Assembly (NCBI GenBank): GCA_964036045.1 | Contig: OZ038385.1 | Span: 21,046,720-21,110,719 of the forward strand | Source: Eutreptiella sp. 'Long Island Sound 2002' | Lineage: Eukaryota; Euglenozoa; Euglenophyceae; Eutreptiales; Eutreptiaceae | DNA length: 64,000 bases | Direction: 5' to 3' | In this document: in pieces, positions 1-8,031 of the stretch | How positions within the stretch are numbered: position 1 is the stretch's first letter | How the letters are laid out: the number at the start of each line of letters is the position of its first letter | The notes under the pieces: generated by a model | What the model saw: the letters and a program-made list of their open reading frames with translations, nothing else | What the model was told of the DNA's origin: nothing | Databases searched by the model: none | Translations under genes and position numbers: made by a program

Positions 1-956
1 GCGGTGACCGCCGCCCACAGGCAGTGTTGGACGGGCGCGGCCTCGGCGTCGTACGGGAGGAGGCGGCCTTCCGTGTGGCTGTAGGGGGTGGGCATCGCCG
101 CGCGCCCCGCTGCGCTGAGGAGGCCCGGCAGGGCCAGGCGGACCGGGAGGTGGTCCGAGCCGACCACCTGGGGGTGTGCCATGCCGCGAGCCCAGACGCT
201 CTCCCGCAGGGACCACGGCAGGAGGGGCTCGTTGACCAGGAAAGTGTCCACCCTGTGCTGGGACGGGTGGAGCGTGGGGGTCATGTCCTCCTCTCCGCCC
301 GCCGCGGCTCTTCGGAAGCCGCAGGCTTCCCAGCCCGCTCGGAAATGCTCCGTGGCCGGGTTGGCGGGGACATCCATGTAGATGTTGGTGTCACCGGCGA
401 TGACCACCGGGTGCCTCCCGCCGAGGCTGCATGCCGTGGCATACATTTGTATGTCGGCCCAGAACGCCGCCCGTCCCGCCCACGGGGAGCAACCTGCTTG
501 CGGCCCGTGGACGTTGATGAGGGTGAGGCCTCCCCCGTCCGTGCGGATCTCCAGGGCCGCGGCTTTCCCGGGGACAATTTCCGTGAAGCTGAGCACCTCG
601 TGCTCCGCCACGTACTTGCTGCTGACCGCGGTGAGGAGGCCCCCCCCTCTCGAGGTGGAGGTGGCCCCCGTCTCCGCCAGCCGGCTGCTGAAGTAGGCGG
701 TGTACCCCTTGTCCCGGAGCGCCGCGGCCACGTGCATCTCCTGCGCCCTGGTGGCGATCCCCGTTTCCTGGAGCATGATGGCAAAGCCCCCCTCCTGGGG
801 CAGCATGCCGGTGATGAGGTGCTCCTTGTCGGTGCAGGCCGCCGGCCCCCTGCGCCGCCGGAGTGTGTCCCGGAGGGACCGGTCTGGCGGCACGAGGCCG
901 TTGCGCAGGTTCCACGAGAGGAGCCACAGGGCGTCGCCCGTCGTGTCCTCCTGGAG
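1..956 (-). CDS. LINE ORF2, N-terminal part: APE-type endonuclease (partial)
   Basis: Reading starts directly after the ORF1 stop and stays open for 318 codons to the window edge. It carries the motifs of the apurinic-endonuclease-like (EEP) fold in order: an LLSWNLR strand with its Asn, MLQETG with the metal-binding Glu, LINVHGP, VIAGDTNIY (the GDxN motif), HRVDTF and VVGSDHLPV (the catalytic SDH). In LINEs this enzyme nicks the target to prime reverse transcription. The frame has no Met before the endonuclease and is the same as ORF1, so ORF2 is probably made by readthrough or reinitiation. Reverse transcriptase should follow to the left. All catalytic motifs are intact, so the copy may be recent. 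Confidence 0.85.
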
Positions 957-959
957 TCA
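954..959 (-). promoter_or_regulatory. In-frame TGA between LINE ORF1 and ORF2
   Basis: The ORF1 stop is TGA followed by CTC. The next codons are in the same frame and lead within about 10 codons into the endonuclease. One stop codon is therefore all that separates the two proteins. Stop readthrough is one explanation. A nonsense mutation in an originally fused ORF is another. Confidence 0.6.
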
Positions 960-3900
960 GCTATCCCGCGTCGGCATCGCCGCCGGGTTCGCTGGTGCCG
1001 CCAGGGCATCTGGGTGCGCCGCATCCGCTGAGCCCGTTCCCAGCGGGGCCCACAAGGGGGCCCGGGGGACCGGGGGAGTCAGGGGGGCCAGGGGGGCCAG
1101 CCCCGCGGGGATGGACATGGACCCTGGTGGGGCCGCACCGCCGGCCCCCGGGGCCGCTCCGGGTGCCTCCTCACCTCCATCTGCGTGGTCGGCTGCCTGG
1201 GGCGGGGGGCGCCGGGTGTACGGGGCGTGCCACGGGGACCTCCGTGCTCTCCCCTGCAGGATGTTGGCGGCCGCCTCCTTGTCGTCCGCCGGGGCCGCAG
1301 CGTGCACCGCGTGCCACGCCAGGTGTTCCAGCATCGCCCCGCTGGTGTAGTACTTGTCCGCACACAGGGGGCATTTCGTCGGCTCCGTGGCCCCTCGCGC
1401 CGGGGGGAGCTGCACCGACTTCCGAATGGCGCCCTCCGCCGCTGGTTCGAAGGGCAGGTTGGCCAGCGGCACCGTGTGTGGTGCCAGCGTGCGGCCCGGG
1501 GCCGCCGCATCGAGGGCTCGCGTCGCGGGCGCGGGCCCGAGGCCTCGGGCGGCATCGCGCTGCGCGTCCGCTTGCAGCCACGTTTGCCAGTGCGTGGAGC
1601 CGATTTGGCGGTCGGGTTTGCCCCTCCACCGCAGGTCGTGGAAGGCCTGTAGCCAGTGGTACACCGTGGTCGGGACCGCCAGCTGGAGCTCCAGGTCGGC
1701 GGGGTGCGCCGCTGCCGGCCACACTCCCGGCCTCGCCGCCCGGGCGTTGTCCTTCAGCCTGACCTGGAGCAGGAGGGCGTGGTGTTCGCCCTCCCGCAGC
1801 GCCTTGATGATCATGCGTGTGCAGTCTGCCACGCGGATCACGGCTTCGGGCCCCGGCAGGCGTTCAGGGTCGCAGACGACGACGTGCGCGTCCGCCGGGC
1901 TGAACATGCAGACCACCCACTGTGGGTTCTGCTGCCCCCGTTGGGCCACCGCCAGGGTAGCCGCTGGGCGGGCGTGCGTGATGGGCCCCGCGTGGAGGTC
2001 CGGGACGTCCGTGGCCCTGATGGCGTCTCCCTGCCACGCGGCCCGTAGATGCTCCTCCTGGTCGGGGCTCCACACCAGTGCGGGGGGGTTGACCCACCCC
2101 GGTTCCTGCCTCTTGTTGGGGGCGCTGACAGCGTGCAGCAGGACCGCCAGCGGCCAGGGGTCCGCCGACATGTAGTAGGCCTGGGTGGGCCCCTGTCGCC
2201 AGTCGACGTGGGACAGGGGCGGGAATGCCCCTTGCCTGGCGGTGCTGTGCCAGACCGCCCATCGGCCTCCGGCCAGGATGTGCGACCGGTACCCTCCGGC
2301 GTGGCCGTGTACGATGGCTTGGTAGCCTGCCGTCTGCAGTACCAGCGCCTCCCCCTGCTTAGGCCCGGGCGGGGGTGCGCCATCGCCCGCACCCCAGACG
2401 CGGGTGCGCCCGCGGAGTGTGGCATGCCACGGGTCTGGTGCATCGCGCTGGGGCCCTTGTATGCACCCCGCAATTTGCGCCGCGCCGTGGTGGTGGACGA
2501 AGCTCTCCCCGCCGTCTGCTAGCAAAGCCGCCGCGACGACGTATAGTTGCTCCGCCGTGAGGGGCGCCGTCGGCTCGTGCGTCGCGGCCGGCCGTCGGGG
2601 CCGCGTGTCGCGGCAGGGGACGTGGGGCAGCAGCTGCGCCGGCCACGCCGCCACTGGACCCATGGTGACGGCCGCGACCGCGGACGCCAGCGCCGTGCGG
2701 TCCGTGGGTCTGTACTGCCGGAGTCCCGTGGTATCTCGGGTGAGGTGCCTGCAGGCTGCCATCCAGGCCACCGCCCCGCAGTTCGTGCAGTCCGGTGCGG
2801 CACCGCTCGCATCGTCGCCTCCCCACTGCTGTACTGTGGTGGCGGTGTCGAGCGGGGGGCCCCGCTGTAGCGCCTCCGGGCCCTGCCCCGGCGGGAGGGC
2901 GGGCGGGATTGGCTGCGGGTAGTTTTGCGCGCCCCGGCGCTCCGGGTGCGTGTGGTACGGGTTCTGCCGGCGGTGTTCCGGGGCTGCCCGTGGCTGGAAG
3001 AGGAGCTGGTGCAGGTACCAGTGGCCCTCCGCGGCGGACGGATTGCGGAGCGTTAGCCACTGTTCCACCACGCCTCCTGGGTGCGCGGCCTCGACGCGGC
3101 GCTGCAACCCCAGGCGGCCTAGGCGGTTGGACGTGCCCGCGGGTGGGATGTGTGCCTGCGGGTAGAGCACCCGTAGCGGCTCCAGCGCCAGGTCCAGCAC
3201 TTCGTCGTTGAGCTGCTTCGTGAGGGCCGACGCCCTGTGTAGGGCGTGGAGGACCCCGGGCGTGGGGGCCGTGAGCTGTTCGAGCACCGGTCCCGGTGGG
3301 TACCGCGTACCCGGGTTCGTCAGCCACTCCCTGGTGTGGCTCAGTACGGCTTTCCACACGTCCCTTGTAAAGGCGTGCCGGGGGGCCAATGAGGGGACCA
3401 TCCGTAGGAGGCGGTGGCACGCCGGCGGCGACCGCATGGGCTGTGGGGCGGCCGCCGTGATCCACCTGCACGCCGTGCCGGGCACGATCGCCCCCCATTC
3501 CACGGTCCCCATGCCCTCGGCATGAATCAGCGCCTGGCCTTGGACCATGGGGAAGTAGGGGCTCGAGCGCCCCTTCCCTTCCCTCCACCGTACCCAGGCG
3601 GCCCCCGCCTGCAGGCTGCGGAGCAGGGCCACGCCGGGGAGGGGCGGCTGCGGGAAAGCCCCCTTGGCGGCCTGGGTGGCGTGGGCCAAGGTGCCCATTG
3701 GTAAGTACCACAACGGGAGGGTCCAGGGGCCCGGCAGCGGTTGCGCCACCCCTGCGTCCCATCGCCACTCGGAGTCTGGCGGGGCGGCCGGGACCGTGCC
3801 CGTCTGCAGGAAGTGGCGTGCATACTTGTCGGGGTGCCGTTGGAGGGTTGCCGCGAGGCTGAGCCCCTCCGCCGCTGGTGCCACCGGGAGGCCGCCCCGG

Positions 3901-4652
3901 GGCCTGCGCCAGGGGTATTCCTGGTCGGCCGGCCAGGTGTGGAGGTCCCGGGCGATGTCCTCCGCGGTCCCTGTGGGGGCGTCCTCTGGTGCCAGGTGCC
4001 ACATGACGGCGAGCACCGCCCATGTGGAAAAGGGCCACGCCCGCGGGGGGGTGTACACCTGGATGGTCCACTGTGGGCACGCCCGCCGCACGCGGGACAC
4101 GTGGAGCACCCCTCGGACCATGTCCGCCGCCAGGACCAGCACCATTCCCGAGGGATCCACAATGATCCCCTCTGCGGGTCCACCGTGGCGGCCCCGGGTG
4201 TGCAGGGCCACCGCCGCTTGTCCCGCGTGGGTGACGCGGTCGACGGCCTCCTGGATGTTCATGCTGCCGCGCGCGGTCTCATCCAGGATCCAGCCCTGCG
4301 TCACCCCGTAGCGTAGGGCGGCGCGTGCGGCCGCGGGCTTCACCTCGGGCAACGCTCCGTCGTCGGCATCGGGCTGGGGGTGCTGTCTGGGGCACCAGCC
4401 TTCGCCGGTGCAATGGCCCCGTTTCCACGCGGGGCAGATCGCGGATACGCTGCCCGCCGGCGGCGCAGGTTCCGCGGGCGCGCCCCCCACGGGGGGCTCC
4501 GGCAATGCCTCCAGGTCGGAGTCTGTGCCCGCGTCCTCTTGTGGGGGGTCTCCTTCGCCGTCTCTGAGTCCCAGCGCCCTGATGACCTCGTGTGCTTCGT
4601 CCAGCGTCGGAGATCGGGGGCGTGTCTTGCGTGGTGCCGCGGGTTCCGCCAT
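957..4652 (-). CDS. LINE ORF1: large zinc-finger protein with a USP-like region
   Basis: A single open frame of about 1230 codons. I chose the ATG at 4652 (MAEPAAP) because it has a purine at -3 and G at +4. An in-frame ATG at 4757 exists but lies in monomer-derived sequence. Near the N-terminus is a CCCH-type finger (CPAWKRGHC...C...H). Near the C-terminus is a C2H2 finger (CPLC then HLAWH). A Pro/Gly/Ala-rich tail ends at the TGA. Between codons about 655 and 850 (4757 numbering) two segments resemble the Cys box and His box of ubiquitin-specific proteases, though the Cys position reads Ala. Expected role by analogy: RNA-binding ORF1 protein of the retrotransposition particle. I did not recognise the rest. 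Confidence 0.75.
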   Translation of the reverse strand: MAEPAAPRKTRPRSPTLDEAHEVIRALGLRDGEGDPPQEDAGTDSDLEALPEPPVGGAPAEPAPPAGSVSAICPAWKRGHCTGEGWCPRQHPQPDADDGALPEVKPAAARAALRYGVTQGWILDETARGSMNIQEAVDRVTHAGQAAVALHTRGRHGGPAEGIIVDPSGMVLVLAADMVRGVLHVSRVRRACPQWTIQVYTPPRAWPFSTWAVLAVMWHLAPEDAPTGTAEDIARDLHTWPADQEYPWRRPRGGLPVAPAAEGLSLAATLQRHPDKYARHFLQTGTVPAAPPDSEWRWDAGVAQPLPGPWTLPLWYLPMGTLAHATQAAKGAFPQPPLPGVALLRSLQAGAAWVRWREGKGRSSPYFPMVQGQALIHAEGMGTVEWGAIVPGTACRWITAAAPQPMRSPPACHRLLRMVPSLAPRHAFTRDVWKAVLSHTREWLTNPGTRYPPGPVLEQLTAPTPGVLHALHRASALTKQLNDEVLDLALEPLRVLYPQAHIPPAGTSNRLGRLGLQRRVEAAHPGGVVEQWLTLRNPSAAEGHWYLHQLLFQPRAAPEHRRQNPYHTHPERRGAQNYPQPIPPALPPGQGPEALQRGPPLDTATTVQQWGGDDASGAAPDCTNCGAVAWMAACRHLTRDTTGLRQYRPTDRTALASAVAAVTMGPVAAWPAQLLPHVPCRDTRPRRPAATHEPTAPLTAEQLYVVAAALLADGGESFVHHHGAAQIAGCIQGPQRDAPDPWHATLRGRTRVWGAGDGAPPPGPKQGEALVLQTAGYQAIVHGHAGGYRSHILAGGRWAVWHSTARQGAFPPLSHVDWRQGPTQAYYMSADPWPLAVLLHAVSAPNKRQEPGWVNPPALVWSPDQEEHLRAAWQGDAIRATDVPDLHAGPITHARPAATLAVAQRGQQNPQWVVCMFSPADAHVVVCDPERLPGPEAVIRVADCTRMIIKALREGEHHALLLQVRLKDNARAARPGVWPAAAHPADLELQLAVPTTVYHWLQAFHDLRWRGKPDRQIGSTHWQTWLQADAQRDAARGLGPAPATRALDAAAPGRTLAPHTVPLANLPFEPAAEGAIRKSVQLPPARGATEPTKCPLCADKYYTSGAMLEHLAWHAVHAAAPADDKEAAANILQGRARRSPWHAPYTRRPPPQAADHADGGEEAPGAAPGAGGAAPPGSMSIPAGLAPLAPLTPPVPRAPLWAPLGTGSADAAHPDALAAPANPAAMPTRDS

Positions 4653-4714
4653 TGCTATGTCGCTGTGTCTAAGAGCAGGGGGCGGGGTGCGGATGTCCCG
4701 TGGCTGGTGCGTTG

Positions 4715-6756
4715 GTGCGTTGGTGCGTTGCTCGGTGTGGGGGCGGTGGATGGGCATCCCCGGGGGGGCGCCTTCCAGTGTTGCGAGGGGCGTCCGGTGT
4801 TAGGCGCTGTCCCTCCCCCGGCCGCTCGTCCTCCGGAGCGTGCAGCCAGGGTTCCGCGACCCGCGTGTCCCGGGCGCGGTCGGTGCGGGCAGTGGACCCT
4901 GCACCGGCCCCACAGCGTGTGCCCTTGCGGGCCGGCGTTGCTCGCTGTGGGGGTGGCGGAGGGGCGCCCCCGGGGGGGGTGCCTGCCACCGTTGTGAGGG
5001 GCGCCTGGTGTCAGGCGCTGTCCCTCCCCCGGCCGCGCTCGCCCTCCGTAGCGTGCAGCCAGGGTTCCGCGACCCGTGTGTCCCGGGCGCGGTCGATGCG
5101 GGCGTGTGGACCCAGCACCGGTCCCACAGCGTGCGCCCTTGCGGGCCGGCGTTGTTCGCTGTGGGGGTGGCGGAAGGGCGTCCCCGGGGGGGGTGCCTTC
5201 CACCGTCGTGAGGGGCGCCTGGTGTCAGGCGCTGTCCCTCCCCCGGCCGCTCGCCCTCCGGAGCGTGCAGCCAGGGTTCCGCGACCCGCGTGTCCCGGGT
5301 GCGGTCGATGCGGGCGTGTGGACCCAGCACCGGCCCCACAGCGTGCGCCCTTGCGGGCCGGTGTTGCTCGCTGTGGGGGTGGCGGAAGGGCGTCCCCGGG
5401 GGGGGTGCCTTCCACCGTTGTGAGGGGCGCCTGGTGTCAGGCGCTGTCCCTCCCCCGGCCGCTCGTCCTCTGGAGCGTGCAGCCAGGGTTCCGTGACCCG
5501 CGTGTCCCGGGTGCGGTCGATGCGGGCGTGTGGACCCAGCACCGGCCTCACAGCGTGCGCCCTTGCGGGCCGGCGTTGCTCGCTGTGGGGGTGGCGGAGG
5601 GGCGCCCCCGGGGGGGGTGCCTGCCACCGTTGTGAGGGGCGCCTGGCGTCAGGCGCTGTCCCTCCCCCGTCCGCTCGTCCTTTGGAGCGCGCAGCCGGGG
5701 TTCTGCGACCCGTGTGTCCCGGGTGCGGTCGATGCGGGCGTGTGGACCCAGCACCGGCCCCACAGCGTGCGCCCTTGCGGGCCGGTGTTGCTCGCTGTGG
5801 GGGTGGCGGAAGGGCGTCCCCGGGGGGGGTTGCCTTCCACCGTTGTGAGGGGCGCCTGGTGTCAGGCGCTGTCCCTCCCCCGGCCGCTCGTCCTCCGGAG
5901 CGTGCAGCCAGGGTTCCGTGACCCGCGTGTCCCGGGTGCGGTCGATGCGGGCGTGTGGACCCAGCACCGGCCCCACAGCGTGCGCCCTTGCGGGCCGGCG
6001 TTGCTCGCTGTGGGGGTGGCGGAAGGGCGTCCCCGGGGGGGGGTGCCTTCCACCGTTGTGAGGGGCGCCTGGTGTCAGGCGCTGTCCCTTCCCCGGCCGC
6101 TCGTCCTCCGGAGCGTGCAGCCAGGGTTCCGCGACCCGTGTGTCCCGGGTGCGGTCGGTGCGGGCGTGTGGACCCAGCACCGGCCCCACAGCGTGCGCCC
6201 TTGCGGGCCGGCGTTGCTCGCTGTGGGGGTGGTGGAAGGGCGTCCCCGGGGGGGGGTGCCTTCCACCGTTGTGAGGGGCGCCTGGTGTCAGGCGCTGTCC
6301 CTCCCCCGGCCGCCCGTCCTCCGGAGCGTGCAGCCAGGGTTCCGCGACCCGTGTGTCCCGGGTGCGGTCGATGCGGGCGTGTGGACCCAGCATCGGCCCC
6401 ACAGCGTGCGCCCTTGTGGGCTGGCGTTGCTCGCTGTGGGGGTGGCGGAAGGGCGTCCCCGGGGGGGGTGCCTTCCACCGTTGTGAGGGGCGCCTGGTGT
6501 CAGGCGCTGTCCCTCCCCCGGCCGCTCGTCCTCTGGAGCGTGCAGCCAGGGCTCCGCGACCCGCGTGTCCCGGGCGCGGTTGATGTGGGCGTGCGGACCC
6601 AGCACCAGCCCCACAGCGTGCGCCCTTGCGGGCCGGCGTTGCTCGCTGTGGGGGTGGCGGAAGGGCGTCCCCGGGGGGGCTGCCTTCCGCCGTTGTGAGG
6701 GGCGCCTGGTGTCAGGCGCTGTCCCTCCCCCGGCCGCTCGTCCTCCGGAGCGTGCC
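4715..6756 (-). repeat. 213-bp tandem monomers upstream of LINE ORF1 (about 9.6 copies)
   Basis: The landmark GCGCCTGGTGTCAGGCGCTG recurs every 213 bp (about 4998, 5211, 5424, 5637, 5850, 6063, 6276, 6489, 6702). Most units differ by only a few substitutions; the one next to ORF1 is partial and more diverged. 213 is a multiple of three, so long open frames run through the array in several frames on both strands. They are repeat artefacts. Position directly 5' of ORF1 matches the promoter monomers of rodent L1 5' UTRs, so a promoter role is likely by analogy. The array ends in mid-monomer at the junction with family B pol. Confidence 0.9.
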
Positions 6757-8028
6757 ATGTTATTAGCAGCAGGCCGCGCCACAGCATCAGCACTCCGGGC
6801 CACGGGTTCACCTGTGTGCATAGGCTGCATGTGTAGCACTGGTTTCCCAACAGGGGAAGCGGGCTCAGAGGTTGACTCTAGATCTACCTCCTCCAGCAAC
6901 AGCTGGGCCAGGAAGGCACTGTGTTGTAGGTCAACGCAGCTGGGATCAACAGAAGGAATAGTGCTGGCGATCTCAGACAGTTGGTCGTCAGCATCCTCTT
7001 TTACAGCTGCAGGTTCCAGATAGTCATCGGGAGACTCACACCCTGTAAGTGTGGCAGATAGGTGCTCAGGAGAGCGTTTTTTGAGATCATAAAGGGTCAG
7101 GCCACGATTTTCGGCCATGAACTCTTTCAGTAGCACCTGGTCTAGGTCACACAGGGGTACAGGATTGAGAGATCCATCGACGATGGATAAGAAACTGGCC
7201 CACTCAGGGGCCTGCATAGCTGTGTCTGAGTCCTCAGGCACATAGATGGGGCCGTCGGGGAGTTGCATTCTTCCCATGGTCATTCGATCTAGCATACGGC
7301 GCCAGTAAGCATGTTCACCAGAGCAGCCCCAGTCAGGGGTGCACATGACAACCCTTCTTCCCTCATAAGCAATTTTGGTTAGAACCTTCGCGAGCAGGGA
7401 GAAGGGAGGGTTAGCATACGCTAGGCCCATTGCTTTCCAGAAGAAACGGAAAGCATTGTTCAGTTGTTTCGAGCAGTACAACTGCATGATGTGCTGTTGT
7501 TCGCTCGCAAACAATTCCACCTGGATCTCATCCAGGTTTACCTGAAGGGCCGCCAGTCCATTTTGAAGTACGTGATGGGCCAATTGGTAGTTTCAGTACA
7601 TTCTTGGACTCGTAGCGCAGCCCAGACTCTTTTCGTCCTGACAGCTCCAAAGGTACGGAGAATAGCCCACTGCCAAAGTCGCAGTGCAAAGAATAGGGGC
7701 GCTGGACGGACAGCATTTTTACCTGGGGGTTTCTTCGTAGGAAGTCCGTACCAATGACAATGTCAAAGGCGTCGGTGTCCAGCACTCTGCAGTGTTGGGT
7801 CACGGTTTCGTCGCCCAGGCATATAGTCACATCGACCCCCTTCAAGGAATGGATGGTACGCCCATCCCCTACTCTTATGGCCACGGTCTCAGTTTCCTTG
7901 TAAGTCTTTAGCAGGCGCCGGGCCACTATGGAAAGTGTTGCACCGGTGTCAAGCACCGCTCGAAAAACCTGATCCCCGATTTTCACGAGGATCCAGAAAA
8001 CCAAGTCCTCCTCTTCGGAGCCGCCCGC
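6757..8028 (-). pseudogene. Family B protease and pol N-terminus, frameshifted and truncated
   Basis: The frame opens straight after the gag TAG. The aspartic protease has the catalytic motif VLDTGAT and a downstream IVIGTDF strand. The protease frame stops at 7528. The homologous pol continues in another frame from about 7583, so one small indel lies near 7560-7583. The pol part has the conserved pre-RT domain (VELFAS, YCSK, YANPPFSLL, TPDWG, YWRRMLDRMT) also seen in family A. It ends at 6757, where LINE monomers begin, before RT. A 5'-truncated LINE insertion explains the loss, and the rest of pol may lie left of the LINE, outside the window. Not functional as it stands. Confidence 0.8.
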
Positions 8029-8031
8029 CTA
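8026..8031 (-). promoter_or_regulatory. In-frame TAG between family B gag and pol
   Basis: Gag ends at TAG followed by GCG GGC. The next codons are in the same frame and lead into the protease. UAG followed by G is the type of context used for gag-pol readthrough in murine gammaretroviruses. A short potential hairpin (CTCC, five-base loop, GGAG) lies about 10 bases downstream. Readthrough is inference. Confidence 0.5.

Larger units (their letters stand above)
1..6756 (-). mobile_element. LINE (non-LTR retrotransposon), 5' part, runs off the left edge
   Basis: On the minus strand, 5' to 3', the element has tandem 213-bp monomers, ORF1 and the endonuclease-bearing start of ORF2, which is still open at base 1. 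Composition is near 70% GC, well above the flanks. The right edge at about 6756 is abrupt: monomer sequence stops and the pol of a different, less GC-rich Ty3-like element begins. The LINE therefore inserted into that element, and its 5' end lies inside a monomer. An endonuclease at the start of ORF2 is the arrangement of APE-type LINEs. Reverse transcriptase, 3' end and target duplication are outside the window, so the clade cannot be set. Confidence 0.85.

Noticed and set aside
24-4567. Many GC-rich plus-strand frames
   Set aside because: Shadows of the minus-strand LINE ORFs, which carry recognisable zinc-finger and endonuclease motifs.
4715-6756. CRISPR-like array
   Set aside because: There is no alternation of repeat and unique spacer; the whole 213-bp unit repeats, in a eukaryotic context.
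4800-6760. Long open frames on both strands across the monomer array
   Set aside because: They arise because the repeat unit is 213 bp, a multiple of three, with few stops. They overlap each other and have no domains.
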